A stretch of DNA of 64,000 bases. It comes from Shinella sumterensis (GTDB taxonomy: Bacteria; Pseudomonadota; Alphaproteobacteria; Rhizobiales; Rhizobiaceae). The stretch covers positions 62,001-126,000 of the forward strand of contig NZ_MYFN02000011.1 of NCBI RefSeq assembly GCF_004514425.2, in the 5' to 3' direction. Made by a program: the position numbers and the translations under genes. The notes beneath the pieces are model-generated. The model had not been told where the DNA came from. It did no database searches and saw only the letters and a list, made by a program, of their open reading frames with translations. Of this stretch, positions 36,069-44,954 are shown piece by piece (positions within the stretch are counted from its first letter, which is position 1; each line of letters opens with the position of its first letter).

Positions 36069-36857
36069 ATGCCACTCACTCTGGCCAAGAGCCTGAAAGC
36101 GCGACTTCGCAGCGACCAACCCATTTTCGGCGCATGGGTCGGCATTCCCCATCCCACGGTCATCGAACTGATGGCGCGGTCGCAGTTTGGCTTCCTGCTC
36201 CTTGATGGCGAGCACTCGCCCATCGGCGTGCAGGATCTGGCAAGCCTTCTGCCGTCTGCCGAACTGCATGGGACGCCCACCATCTTTCGGCCGCGGTCGA
36301 AGTCGGCAGCCGATATAAAGGCTGCGCTTGATGCTGGCGTATCGGGCCTCATGGTGCCGATGATCGAGACCGCCGAGGAAGCCCGCGCCATCGTGGCCGC
36401 CGGCAAATATGCGCCGGCTGGCATGCGAGGCATCGGCCCATGGCGGGCGTCCGGTTACTACGAGGCTTTCGAGACCTATCTCGCCGAAGCCAATGACGCC
36501 ACGACCCTGATCCTGCAGTTGGAAAGCGCCGAGGGTCTCGCCAACCTTGAGGACATCCTGGCCGTCGAGGGGTTCGACGTATTGTTCGTCGGACCCGCCG
36601 ACCTCGCGTCGTCCCTCGGCCTGCCGATTGGCCGGTTCGACGGCGAGATGCGTGATGTGCTGCAGCGCACGGCCGATGCCGTAAAACGCGCGGGAAAGCT
36701 GGCGGCCATCGACGTGTCGGCGATCTCGGCCATTCCGGAACTGATCGAGATGGGCTATTGCCTCTTCACCATCGGCTCGGACATGGGGTTCATCCAGGCG
36801 TCGGGCCGCGGGCTGGTCAGGGATTTGGCAGCGTTTTCGACAGGGCAGGGCACATGA
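36069..36857 (+). CDS. HpcH/HpaI-type pyruvate-dependent class II aldolase
   Basis: A 262-residue TIM-barrel aldolase that retro-cleaves a 4-hydroxy-2-oxoacid to pyruvate and an aldehyde. Seen: LLDGEHSP with catalytic H49, RGIGP, metal ligands E152 (LQLESAEG) and D178 (FVGPADLA); the last two have the spacing recalled for E. coli HpaI (E149, D175). The true substrate cannot be read from sequence; 2-keto-3-deoxy sugar acids and 4-hydroxy-2-oxo acids are candidates. It overlaps the next gene by 4 nt. Confidence 0.9.
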   Translation: MPLTLAKSLKARLRSDQPIFGAWVGIPHPTVIELMARSQFGFLLLDGEHSPIGVQDLASLLPSAELHGTPTIFRPRSKSAADIKAALDAGVSGLMVPMIETAEEARAIVAAGKYAPAGMRGIGPWRASGYYEAFETYLAEANDATTLILQLESAEGLANLEDILAVEGFDVLFVGPADLASSLGLPIGRFDGEMRDVLQRTADAVKRAGKLAAIDVSAISAIPELIEMGYCLFTIGSDMGFIQASGRGLVRDLAAFSTGQGT

Positions 36858-38227
36858 TCGATCTTGAGGATACACGACAAATCGTCGGCGCGCGCAATGT
36901 CATCGACGCAACGACGCTACGTGACCGGCCACAGGATTTCTGGATCAACACCCCGACGCAGGCGCTCGGCCTTGTAAAACCTGCCGACACGGTCGAGCTT
37001 TCTGCGATTCTGGCGCTCTGCCACGAGCATGGGCAGGCGGTCATCTTCGAGGGCGGGCGCACCAACCTTGTCGGGGCGACTCAATCTAACAGCGAGACCC
37101 TGCTGATCTCGCTCGAACGCCTCAACCATATCGGCGCGCCCGACCGGAAGGGCATGACGATCGAGGTCGGCGCCGGTGCGATCGTCGAGGCTGTCCAGCA
37201 GCGCTGCGCGGCCGAAGGCCTGCGTTTCGGTCTCGATTTCGGCGCGCGGGGAAGCGCAATGATCGGGGGCGCGCTTGCCACCAATGCGGGAGGGTTTCAG
37301 GCCCTGCGGTATGGCGTTGCGCGCGATCAGGTCCTGGGGCTCGAATGCGTGCTTGCCGATGGGACGGTGCTGAGCCACCTGACGCCCTACACAAAGGACA
37401 ATACCGGCTACGACCTGAAGCACCTCTTCATCGGATCCGAGGGCACGCTTGGCGTCATCACACGGGCCGTGCTCAGGCTGCATCCGGCGCCGCGGTCGGT
37501 CAACACCGCGTTGCTCGCCTTCGAGAGCTTCGACGCGGTCGCCGAGACGCTCGGGCTGATGCGTCGCGATCTGCACGGCACGCTGTCGTCGTTCGAAATC
37601 ATGTGGGCCGAATTCTTCCATTCCAATGTCGACGCGCTTCTCGGCGGCCGCTCGCCGATCGAAGGCCGCTATCCGTACTACATCCTGTGCGAATCCGAAG
37701 GGTTCGATCCCGAGGAGGATGCCGGGCTTTTCGAGCGGGTGGTCGGCCAGGCGCTGGAAACCGGTCTCATCGCCGATGCGGTGATCGCGACCTCGTCGCG
37801 CCAGCGCTCCGAGCTGTGGAAGATCCGCGAAGACTTCGAAGCCGAGATGCTGCTCTTCAAGACGATGGTCGATTTCGACGTCTCCCTTCCCGTTGCCAGC
37901 ATGGAGGCCTTCGTCAACGAGGTGCAGCGCCGCCTCGATGAAGAGGTGCCGGATAATCTCGGGCTGCATGTCCTCGGTCATCTGGGTGACGGCAACCTGC
38001 ATGTCACCACAGGCGTGCCGACGCCTCAGGGCAAGGGCAAGGTCCGCGCGCTTGTCTATGCCCTCATCGCGGGTTACGGCGGATCGATTTCCGCCGAGCA
38101 CGGTATCGGCGTTGCCAAGCGCGATTACCTGCATTACTCCCGAACGCCCGCCGAGCTCGCCACCATGCGCCTTCTGAAAGGCGCACTCGATCCAAAGGGC
38201 ATCCTCAACCCGGGCAAGGTTATCTGA
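36854..38227 (+). CDS. FAD-linked D-2-hydroxyacid dehydrogenase (GlcD/D2HGDH type)
   Basis: A 457-residue flavoprotein: PCMH-type FAD-binding domain (about 45-225; FEGGRTNLVGAT, ALATNAGGFQALRYG, KDNTGYDLKHLFIGSEGTLG) and C-terminal FAD-oxidase domain with the metal motif H376-LGDGNL-H383 and SAEHGIGVAKRDYL. Members oxidise D-2-hydroxyacids (D-lactate, D-2-hydroxyglutarate, glycolate) to 2-oxoacids and pass electrons to the respiratory chain. The ATG at 36854 gives an ATGA overlap with the aldolase gene. Confidence 0.92.
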   Translation: MIDLEDTRQIVGARNVIDATTLRDRPQDFWINTPTQALGLVKPADTVELSAILALCHEHGQAVIFEGGRTNLVGATQSNSETLLISLERLNHIGAPDRKGMTIEVGAGAIVEAVQQRCAAEGLRFGLDFGARGSAMIGGALATNAGGFQALRYGVARDQVLGLECVLADGTVLSHLTPYTKDNTGYDLKHLFIGSEGTLGVITRAVLRLHPAPRSVNTALLAFESFDAVAETLGLMRRDLHGTLSSFEIMWAEFFHSNVDALLGGRSPIEGRYPYYILCESEGFDPEEDAGLFERVVGQALETGLIADAVIATSSRQRSELWKIREDFEAEMLLFKTMVDFDVSLPVASMEAFVNEVQRRLDEEVPDNLGLHVLGHLGDGNLHVTTGVPTPQGKGKVRALVYALIAGYGGSISAEHGIGVAKRDYLHYSRTPAELATMRLLKGALDPKGILNPGKVI

Positions 38228-38287
38228 CGTCTCACGGTGTGGCACACCGCACCAGTGGGCTCCCCAAACGAACTGCATGGAAGAACA

Positions 38288-39481
38288 ATGGCCGGATCGT
38301 CGCTCGACAAGATCGTGAACACCGATGATCTGGAGCAGGCGGCGCAGCGCTACCTGCCCCGGATGCTGTATGACTGGATTGCCGGCGGTGCGGGCGACGA
38401 GCGCGGGCTTTCCGACAACCGGGCCGCCTTCGACCGGTTCCGCTTCATGCCGCGTTACCTGCGCGACGTCGCCACCTGCTCGATTTCGAAGACCGTTCTG
38501 GGCCGCCGCTTCGCAGGGCCGTTGGGCATCGCGCCGATGGGCTATTCCGGACTGTTCCGCCCGCAGGCGGAGCTTTTCTTCGCCGAGACCGCGAAGCGTT
38601 TCGACGTTCCCTACATCATGTCCGGCGTCAGCGTGTCCTCGATGGAGGCGGCCGCGCCTGTCGCGGGCGAAAACCTCTGGTACCAGATCTACACGACTGC
38701 CGATGACGCCATCAATCGCGACATGATCCGCCGGGCGGAGGATTGCGGATGCGGCGCGCTTGTCATGACCGTCGACATCCCGGTCGCCGCCAAGCGGGAG
38801 CGCGACATCCGCAACAATATCGATATCCCGCCGAAGTTCACGCCGAAGGCGATCCTCGATGGCCTGCTCCATCCGGCCTGGACGCTGCGTTATCTGCTGG
38901 CGGGCGGCCTGCCCGTCATGGAGAACTGGGCGCCTTATCTTCCCAAGGGCGCTTCGGGGCTCGATGTGGCGAAATTCTCCCTCGAGCACGGCTATGCCTT
39001 GCAGACCTGGGACCATCTGCGGCAGTTCCGCCAGCTTTGGCCGCGCGCCCTCGTCATCAAGGGCATCCTGCATCCCGAGGACGCGCATATGGCGCGCGAA
39101 GCCGGCGCTGATGCCATCATCGTGTCGAATCACGGAGGACGGCAGTTCGACCGCGCGATCAACTCCATCGATTGCCTTCCGGCCATCCGCGAAGCGGTTG
39201 GTGCGGACTTCCCCGTCATGTTCGACGGCGGTGTGCGCCGCGGGTCGGACGTGCTCGCGCTCCTGTGCTACGGCGTCGATTACGTCTTTGCCGGCCGGCC
39301 CTTCCTCTATGGCGCGGCCGGCTTCGGCCAGGGCGGCGTGGACCGGGCGATGGAAATCTTCACTGGCGAGCTTTCCGGCCTGATGCGGCAGCTCGGCTGC
39401 CTCGATCTCGAGCATGACGATCTCAAGACGTTCATGCACGATGCTATGGACCAGGCCAGACGCTACCCGCGGGGAGAATGA
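38288..39481 (+). CDS. FMN-dependent L-2-hydroxyacid dehydrogenase/oxidase (LldD type)
   Basis: A 397-residue alpha-hydroxyacid-oxidising TIM barrel. Key residues: N-terminal YDWIAGGAGDE with the active-site Tyr, K258 (LVIKGIL) near FMN, and the catalytic H282-G-G-R285 (SNHGGRQ). It oxidises an L-2-hydroxyacid to the 2-oxoacid. The ATG at 38288 (MAGSSLDKI) follows GGAAGAAC; an in-frame ATG at 38237 is less likely. Together with the D-specific enzyme upstream it would let the cell use either stereoisomer. Confidence 0.92.
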   Translation: MAGSSLDKIVNTDDLEQAAQRYLPRMLYDWIAGGAGDERGLSDNRAAFDRFRFMPRYLRDVATCSISKTVLGRRFAGPLGIAPMGYSGLFRPQAELFFAETAKRFDVPYIMSGVSVSSMEAAAPVAGENLWYQIYTTADDAINRDMIRRAEDCGCGALVMTVDIPVAAKRERDIRNNIDIPPKFTPKAILDGLLHPAWTLRYLLAGGLPVMENWAPYLPKGASGLDVAKFSLEHGYALQTWDHLRQFRQLWPRALVIKGILHPEDAHMAREAGADAIIVSNHGGRQFDRAINSIDCLPAIREAVGADFPVMFDGGVRRGSDVLALLCYGVDYVFAGRPFLYGAAGFGQGGVDRAMEIFTGELSGLMRQLGCLDLEHDDLKTFMHDAMDQARRYPRGE

Positions 39482-39544
39482 GATGAGAGCCCGACCGAAA
39501 CCGCGGACGTGATCGATGCCAATCGCTGGCCTGGCGAAGCCGGC

Positions 39545-39560
39545 AAAGCGTGCGCTTTTT
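39545..39560 (+). terminator. Weak intrinsic terminator-like hairpin
   Basis: AAAGC (39545-39549) and GCTTT (39554-39558) flank a 4-nt loop and the 3' arm runs into T5 (39556-39560). It lies 64 nt after the L-2-hydroxyacid oxidase stop, where the operon should end. The stem is short. The rest of the 182-nt gap before 39664 shows no gene. Confidence 0.4.
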
Positions 39561-39663
39561 GGATAGACCTCCTGTCCGAAACAGGCGAAAAACGCTCGCC
39601 GCCATTGTCCGCCGCGCTTGGCGGTCCATTTCCCGGGCAGGCCAAAGCTCATACGGAGGTTTC

Positions 39664-40725
39664 ATGTTCGATAGTCCGCAAGCTGCCGGCGAGGCGCTGC
39701 TCACATGGTTCGACAAGCCGCGGATCGAGATTATCGTGGAGGCCCTGGTGCCGGCCATCGTGCTGCATCCCTCGGCCGGCCGGATCGTCATCGGCGGAAG
39801 CCAGCTTGGCGGCACGCCGCATGCAGCGGCCGATTTCGAATGGCCGCGGCCGCTAAAGCCCGGTGATCCAGAGGAAATCGCAAAGCGCGGCAATGAGGAT
39901 GCGGCACAGGAGATGCGGGACCATATGGCGAAGGATCTGCCCTATGCCTTCATGGCGCAGATCGATCTCGCCGAGGCCGCAAAGCTCGGTACGGTCGCGG
40001 CGCCTTTGCCCGCCGAGGGCCGCTTGCTGTTCTTCTACGACATTGCCGTTGGCCCGTGGGATACCGGCATGCGCGCGGCGAAGGTCATCTGGGATCGGAC
40101 GCCGATCGATCGGCTCGCGGTGCTTCCCGTCCCGGACGATCTTGCTGCTGCCCAGGCAAAGGCGCTGGAAGAGGCGCGAGCGCTGCAGGCGGAATTCGGA
40201 ACGCCGGGCGAAACACCGTCCGGGGAGCAGGGCACGAACTATGGCGCGCCGGCACGGGCTGTGTCGCTGGAGGCGACCTACCGGCTACCCGATCCCGCCG
40301 CGCTCGAATTCGACAGGCTCGGCGATCTTGCCCGTGCCGCCCGCGGGGAGCCGGCCGGCGAGGAGAGCGAGGATATGCTCGCCGCCTATGAGGAAGCGCT
40401 TCAGGCCAACCACGACCAGTATCCTGAGGAAGGCTGGCGTCGCCAGCAATTGCTCGGCAGCCCCATGCCCGAGCAGGACGACCCGCGCCTGGACGCCGTG
40501 GTGGTGAGCGAATTCGGCAAGCAGCATCTGTCGCGCGAGGAGTGGAGCAAGCACCGCGCGGCCATATTCGAGAAGGCGCGGGACTGGACCCTTCTCCTGC
40601 AGATCGATCTCGCCGACTGGATGCAGGCACCGTTCGTAGAGGGAACGGTCTTCTTCGTGATCCGGCGTGACGACCTGGACAATCGCCGCTTCGACAAGGT
40701 TATCGCCGTCTATCAGCAGACATAG
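39664..40725 (+). CDS. DUF1963 domain-containing protein
   Basis: A 353-residue soluble protein of the YwqG/DUF1963 family, with the recognisable FMAQIDLAEAA, GRLLFFYDIAVGPWD and the C-terminal pattern WTLLLQIDLADWMQ, EGTVFFVIRRDDL. No catalytic motif is recognisable and the family's role is unknown. The ATG at 39664 (MFDSPQAAG) has GGAGG upstream; an open frame to 39550 is non-coding extension. It is convergent with the CHAT-protein gene (22-nt gap). Confidence 0.85.
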   Translation: MFDSPQAAGEALLTWFDKPRIEIIVEALVPAIVLHPSAGRIVIGGSQLGGTPHAAADFEWPRPLKPGDPEEIAKRGNEDAAQEMRDHMAKDLPYAFMAQIDLAEAAKLGTVAAPLPAEGRLLFFYDIAVGPWDTGMRAAKVIWDRTPIDRLAVLPVPDDLAAAQAKALEEARALQAEFGTPGETPSGEQGTNYGAPARAVSLEATYRLPDPAALEFDRLGDLARAARGEPAGEESEDMLAAYEEALQANHDQYPEEGWRRQQLLGSPMPEQDDPRLDAVVVSEFGKQHLSREEWSKHRAAIFEKARDWTLLLQIDLADWMQAPFVEGTVFFVIRRDDLDNRRFDKVIAVYQQT

Positions 40726-40747
40726 CGAGCGGCGCGCGCTCGCGCCG

Positions 40748-43700
40748 TCAGTTCTCGAACAGCACGAAGGCTGCCCACACGAGCGGGTCCTTCGCCGTCG
40801 GGATCTTTCCCGCGATGGCATCGTGGCGGGTGTTGCGCAGCGCCTCCGCATAGGTCTGCCCATCTTTCAGGTATCCATAGTAGCGGACCATGAAATCGGC
40901 GGTTCCATCGTCGGCAACGGGCCACAGCGTCAGGAGGGCGCGCTTGGCGCCGGCGAGGCTTGCGGCGGTGGGCAGTCCGCGCACACCGCCCACGAAGGCC
41001 TCGTCACCGAGCGCCGTCTCGCAAGCAGACAGCACGAGCAGATCGAGACCGGACAGGTCCCACGCCATCAGCTCGAATGCATAGAGCCGCCCGTCTTTCT
41101 CATCACGGCGCATGGTGCGGGTGTCGCCCGAATGCGCAAGGATGACCTCGCTCTGCCAGAGCGTGTCGACATTGCTGGTGCCCCCGTTTTTCGGGCTGCC
41201 ATAAGCACCATGCGTCGCCAGGTGCGCGATCTTTGCCCCGGTCATCCGCTCGCGCAACGCCGTTTCGCTCGCCGCAGCCCCCGTGAGCGTTTCGACCTTC
41301 ATGCCCGGACCGTCGAGGATACCGCGGATGGCCTCCACTTCGCGCAGCGTACCGGGCAGAGGTGTCGCGCCCGCCTCGTCGCCCTTTTCATAGTCGATGC
41401 CGCCAGCCAGGACGGCGCGTCCGTCCTTCGGCATGCGGGCGTCCGCGACGGCTCGGTAAAGCGCCTCCGGTTCCGTAAGCAGCCGCAGGGTGAAGCGCTC
41501 CTCCAGCAACGTGCCGTCGGCCGCTTCCAGCAGGGAGAACGGCAGGGCGAACAGGCGCCCGTCCGGCACGATGAAGAGCGTCTTCGCACCCGCCAGTTCC
41601 TTCTCGATCGGCCCGATAAGCCGCTCGTGCAGCCGCGCGAAGGCGCGCTGATGCGCTTCGACGAGCAAGCCCCTGTTTTCGTCGTTGCCACTGCGGCTTT
41701 CAAGTGCGGCGACGGCGTCGCTGTCGTTCCCCAGCACCGCGCGGGGATCCCCGAGCGCGCGCATGACGGGCGCTTTGCCGCTGCGCCAGACGATGGCATA
41801 GAGTTGCGTGTCCTCGATCGGGTCGGCGGCGTCGCGATCGGCGCGCCACTTGCGCGTCGTGAAATATTGGACGAAAGCCTGATCCTTGCCGACCAGCTCT
41901 GCCGGCGTCGGCAGCGACTGGTTCAGGATCGCCTGGCGGTCGACGTGGTAGCGTTTGACGAGGCGCTGGTTTAATTCGCGCTCCATCGCCTTGGTGTCTG
42001 TCAAATAGGCATAGGCGAGGTCCTGCTCGACATCGGCGGCGAAGATTTCGCGGGCAATGCGCGAAAGGCGCGAGATGCGGTCGAGCAGGCGGGCGGTTTC
42101 GGTATCCCACGTGTCGATCATGCGCGTGAGCTTCAGCACATTGTCGGCATCGGGCGTCGCCAGCGACGGCCAGCGCCGGGCGGCATCCGCAAAGGCCGGT
42201 ACGGCAGGCGGGTTGCGTTCGGCAAAACGGGCATAGTGGTAGAGCATATCGTCCGCCATGGCGCGCACCGTCTCGCCGACGTCGCGCCCGCCGGCAACCG
42301 AGACCTGCAGATGCACCCAGCGCAGCATGTCCTGGTCGATGCCCGCGAATTCCTGTGCCGCCGTCGCAGGGTCCGTCTCGGCCTTGGCCTTGGCGATGGC
42401 GATGCGCCCCGCAAAGGCCAGCGGATGGCCTGTGCTCATTTCGCCCGCGGCAATGCTGTAGGCCTGCTGCAGATGCTTGATCTGGCGTGCGTGGTCGCCC
42501 TTCCTGGCAAAATGATCCGCCAGCAGATAGGCGGCTTTGATGCTCAGGATGCCGGGATAGTTGGAATCGGTGACGAGTGCCTCCATGCGGCTGACAGCCG
42601 CGGCATCCATCGGCGCCGCGCCGGACAGGAGGTCCGTATAGGCGATCCAGGCCTCCATGCCGGCGATATTGCCGGCATCGCCGAGCGCCTTGGAAATATC
42701 GAGGCACAGCGAAAAATAGTGGCGTGCCGTGGCATAATCACCGAGATCGAGATAGTTCTGCGCGGTGTTGTTTGCGCTCACCAGGGTGTTGAAATGGTTC
42801 TGGCCGTAATGGCGGGTGCGGTTCTCCAGAACCTTGAGATCGTATTCGAGCGCGCGGGAGGGTGAGCCCAGCCCGCGCAACATATCGGCCAGATTGTTGG
42901 TGATACGCCATGTGATGGTGTTGTCGCTGCCGAGCGATTTTTCGGCGATCTCATAATTTCGCTTTTCGAGGTCGATCGCGGTACCGTACTGGCCGACGCC
43001 CGACAATGCGCTTGCGAGCTTGTCGTTCGCGTGGATCAGCTGTTCGGATTCGGTGCCGTAGAAGCGGGCATAGAGATTGGTCGCCATCGAATAGAGCGGC
43101 ACGAAATGCTGCAGGCTGTCCGGCACGGCGGTGCGGAATTCCGCATAGGCGAGATAGAAATCCGCCAGCTCCTTCACCTCGGCCTGGATGGCGGGGGTGC
43201 CCTCGGCCTCGCGGAAGAGCGCGGCGGCATCCTCATTGAGGCCGCTCGCATGGAAGCTGCGCGCGGCCTGCGTATAATGCTTCAGCGTTACGGCGTGGAG
43301 TTTGGTTTTCGCCGAGGCCCCAAGGGCGGCGCGAAGATGCTCGCGGCCATCATCGAGGCGGCCGCTTTCGAGCAGGCTGTAGGCCGCGCGCACCCGCGCG
43401 TCGATATCCTGTTCGCTGTTTTCGCCATGCGCCTTGCGGATGCGCTTCTCGTAGAACGCGACCAGTTCATCCTGCCCGGCACGGTCCGAAAGCCGGCCCT
43501 TGGCGTCCATCAGCAGCTCGATCAGGAGGTTGGCGCGCGTCTCCTCGACGGGATCGAGTGTCGCAAGCAGTTCGCGCATGCGCGGATAGTATTCGCCATC
43601 CACCCGGGCGGCGTCCCCCATGCGCATGGCGTAGTCGGCCGCCGATACCATGTAGCTTGCCGAAAGCCATGCTTCGCCTTCGGCCTTGAAGCGCGCGCTC

Positions 43701-43906
43701 GCCTCTTCGGCAATGCGGCGTGCGCCTTCATGATCGCCTTGGGCGGAAAGCGCCTTCATCTCCGGGGCAATCTGGTCGGATCGCTTGATCGCTTCCTGCG
43801 TGGGCGCCTGCGCGAAGCCCTGCGCGGACGAAAGCATCAGGACCAGGGCGGTGGCGGCGATGCGGAGTGATTTGGAAAAGAGCAGCATGAACCCACGATC
43901 TGGCAT
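40748..43906 (-). CDS. Exported TPR-CHAT domain protein (caspase-like fold)
   Basis: A 1052-residue protein. A Sec signal peptide is visible (FSKSLRIAATALVLMLSS, cut after GFAQA near residue 34; start at 43906 or 43888). Residues about 40-600 form degenerate tetratricopeptide-like helical repeats; about 780-1052 is a CHAT domain with the caspase-type dyad H899 (LATHG) and C962 (LSACETA). CHAT proteases such as separase relatives cut partner proteins; here the signal peptide points to the periplasm or outside. No obvious partner lies beside it except the convergent DUF1963 gene. Confidence 0.88.
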   Translation of the reverse strand: MPDRGFMLLFSKSLRIAATALVLMLSSAQGFAQAPTQEAIKRSDQIAPEMKALSAQGDHEGARRIAEEASARFKAEGEAWLSASYMVSAADYAMRMGDAARVDGEYYPRMRELLATLDPVEETRANLLIELLMDAKGRLSDRAGQDELVAFYEKRIRKAHGENSEQDIDARVRAAYSLLESGRLDDGREHLRAALGASAKTKLHAVTLKHYTQAARSFHASGLNEDAAALFREAEGTPAIQAEVKELADFYLAYAEFRTAVPDSLQHFVPLYSMATNLYARFYGTESEQLIHANDKLASALSGVGQYGTAIDLEKRNYEIAEKSLGSDNTITWRITNNLADMLRGLGSPSRALEYDLKVLENRTRHYGQNHFNTLVSANNTAQNYLDLGDYATARHYFSLCLDISKALGDAGNIAGMEAWIAYTDLLSGAAPMDAAAVSRMEALVTDSNYPGILSIKAAYLLADHFARKGDHARQIKHLQQAYSIAAGEMSTGHPLAFAGRIAIAKAKAETDPATAAQEFAGIDQDMLRWVHLQVSVAGGRDVGETVRAMADDMLYHYARFAERNPPAVPAFADAARRWPSLATPDADNVLKLTRMIDTWDTETARLLDRISRLSRIAREIFAADVEQDLAYAYLTDTKAMERELNQRLVKRYHVDRQAILNQSLPTPAELVGKDQAFVQYFTTRKWRADRDAADPIEDTQLYAIVWRSGKAPVMRALGDPRAVLGNDSDAVAALESRSGNDENRGLLVEAHQRAFARLHERLIGPIEKELAGAKTLFIVPDGRLFALPFSLLEAADGTLLEERFTLRLLTEPEALYRAVADARMPKDGRAVLAGGIDYEKGDEAGATPLPGTLREVEAIRGILDGPGMKVETLTGAAASETALRERMTGAKIAHLATHGAYGSPKNGGTSNVDTLWQSEVILAHSGDTRTMRRDEKDGRLYAFELMAWDLSGLDLLVLSACETALGDEAFVGGVRGLPTAASLAGAKRALLTLWPVADDGTADFMVRYYGYLKDGQTYAEALRNTRHDAIAGKIPTAKDPLVWAAFVLFEN

Positions 43907-44117
43907 TGATATCGAACGGCTTGCGGCATGGCTTGAGTGCGCCTGCCATATCCAAGACGGTCAACATACAGGCTTTATTTCAAATTCAAGCCTGAACATG
44001 CTTGCCTTTCGCTATCGTCAGCCCGCGCGCATGATCTTTTCTGCCCTGCGGTTGACCCGCCGACGGATGTGACGATATCCATCCGTTCGCCGTCACCAGC
44101 AAACGAGGATACAGGTA

Positions 44118-44759
44118 TTGGCTTTGGCCCAGCTCCGCCCTTCGCGAAAAAACGATCCCGACGCAACCCGAGAGAACATCCTGGAGGTTGCAACGCGGGA
44201 ATTCGTCGACGCCGGCTTTTCCGGCGCGCGGGTGGATGCCATCGCGGAGAAGACGCGCACCTCCAAGCGCATGCTCTATTACTATTTCGGCAGCAAGGAA
44301 GGGCTCTATCTCGCTGTGCTCGAACGGGCCTACATCAAGATCCGCTCGCGCGAGAACGGGCTGAACCTGAACCATCTCGCGCCCGATCTGGCCATGCGCA
44401 GCCTCATTACCAACACCTTCGACCATGACGATGCCAATCCGGATTTCGTTCAGCTCGTCAGCATCGAGAACATCCATCGCGCCGAACATCTCAAGCGTTC
44501 CGATGTGCTGCGCGTGGCCAATTCGGGGGTTATCGGCCTGATTGCGGATATCCTGAAGCGCGGCGAGGAGGCGGGAACCTTCACCCGCAAAATCGACCCG
44601 GTCGACCTGCACCAGATGATCAGCGCCCAGTGTTTCTTCCGCGTTTCGAACCGCCATACGTTCGGCGCCATCTTCGGCCGCGACCTCATGGATGACGAGA
44701 TCAAGGCGCGTCATCGGGAGATGGTCGCGGACATGATCCTCGCTTATCTGCAATCCTGA
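44118..44759 (+). CDS. TetR-family transcriptional regulator
   Basis: A 213-residue TetR regulator with the N-terminal HTH (TRENILEVATREFVDAGFSG, then ARVDAIAEKTRTSKRMLYYY, about 17-60) and an alpha-helical ligand domain. The start is TTG, 7 nt after GAGGAT; no better ATG keeps the full HTH. It is 195 nt upstream of the quinate/shikimate dehydrogenase-like gene and its likely repressor. Confidence 0.9.
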   Translation: MALAQLRPSRKNDPDATRENILEVATREFVDAGFSGARVDAIAEKTRTSKRMLYYYFGSKEGLYLAVLERAYIKIRSRENGLNLNHLAPDLAMRSLITNTFDHDDANPDFVQLVSIENIHRAEHLKRSDVLRVANSGVIGLIADILKRGEEAGTFTRKIDPVDLHQMISAQCFFRVSNRHTFGAIFGRDLMDDEIKARHREMVADMILAYLQS

Positions 44760-44844
44760 CGAAGCGCAATTATCCGCAGGTCGACGCAGGCGTGCAGGCC
44801 GGGAAGCGCGCCGTTCCTCCATGTCGATTTTTCTCTGTCTCCGC

Positions 44845-44860
44845 ATCGGGAAAGCCCGAT
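44845..44860 (+). terminator. Short stem-loop after tetR-type gene
   Basis: ATCGGG (44845-44850) and CCCGAT (44855-44860) form a 6-bp perfect stem with an AAAG loop, 85 nt after the TetR gene stop and just upstream of the candidate promoter of the next gene. There is no T-run, so termination is uncertain. Confidence 0.3.
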
Positions 44861-44867
44861 CTGCCGA

Positions 44868-44894
44868 TTGACTTCACTAACCAGTTCGTACATT
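44868..44894 (+). promoter_or_regulatory. Candidate promoter with TetR-type operator
   Basis: TTGACT (44868-44873) is a good -35, and TACATT (44889-44894) a possible -10 at a short 15-bp spacing. ACTAAC (44876-44881), CA, GTTCGT (44884-44889) is an imperfect palindrome with one mismatch, of the ACTAAC/GTTAGT type seen in TetR operators, lying between the boxes. Repression by the adjacent TetR protein is inferred. Confidence 0.45.
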
Positions 44895-44954
44895 TCATGG
44901 AGCCCTGAGGTGGGGGCATGGCGGCATGCCCGGGAGATGGCATAGGGGTGGAGA

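Noticed and set aside
36917-39652. A 911-codon open frame on the minus strand across the FAD dehydrogenase and L-2-hydroxyacid oxidase genes
   Set aside because: It is antisense to two genes with intact catalytic motifs; its translation is low-complexity and shows no recognisable domain. Long antisense frames are expected in GC-rich codon-biased DNA.
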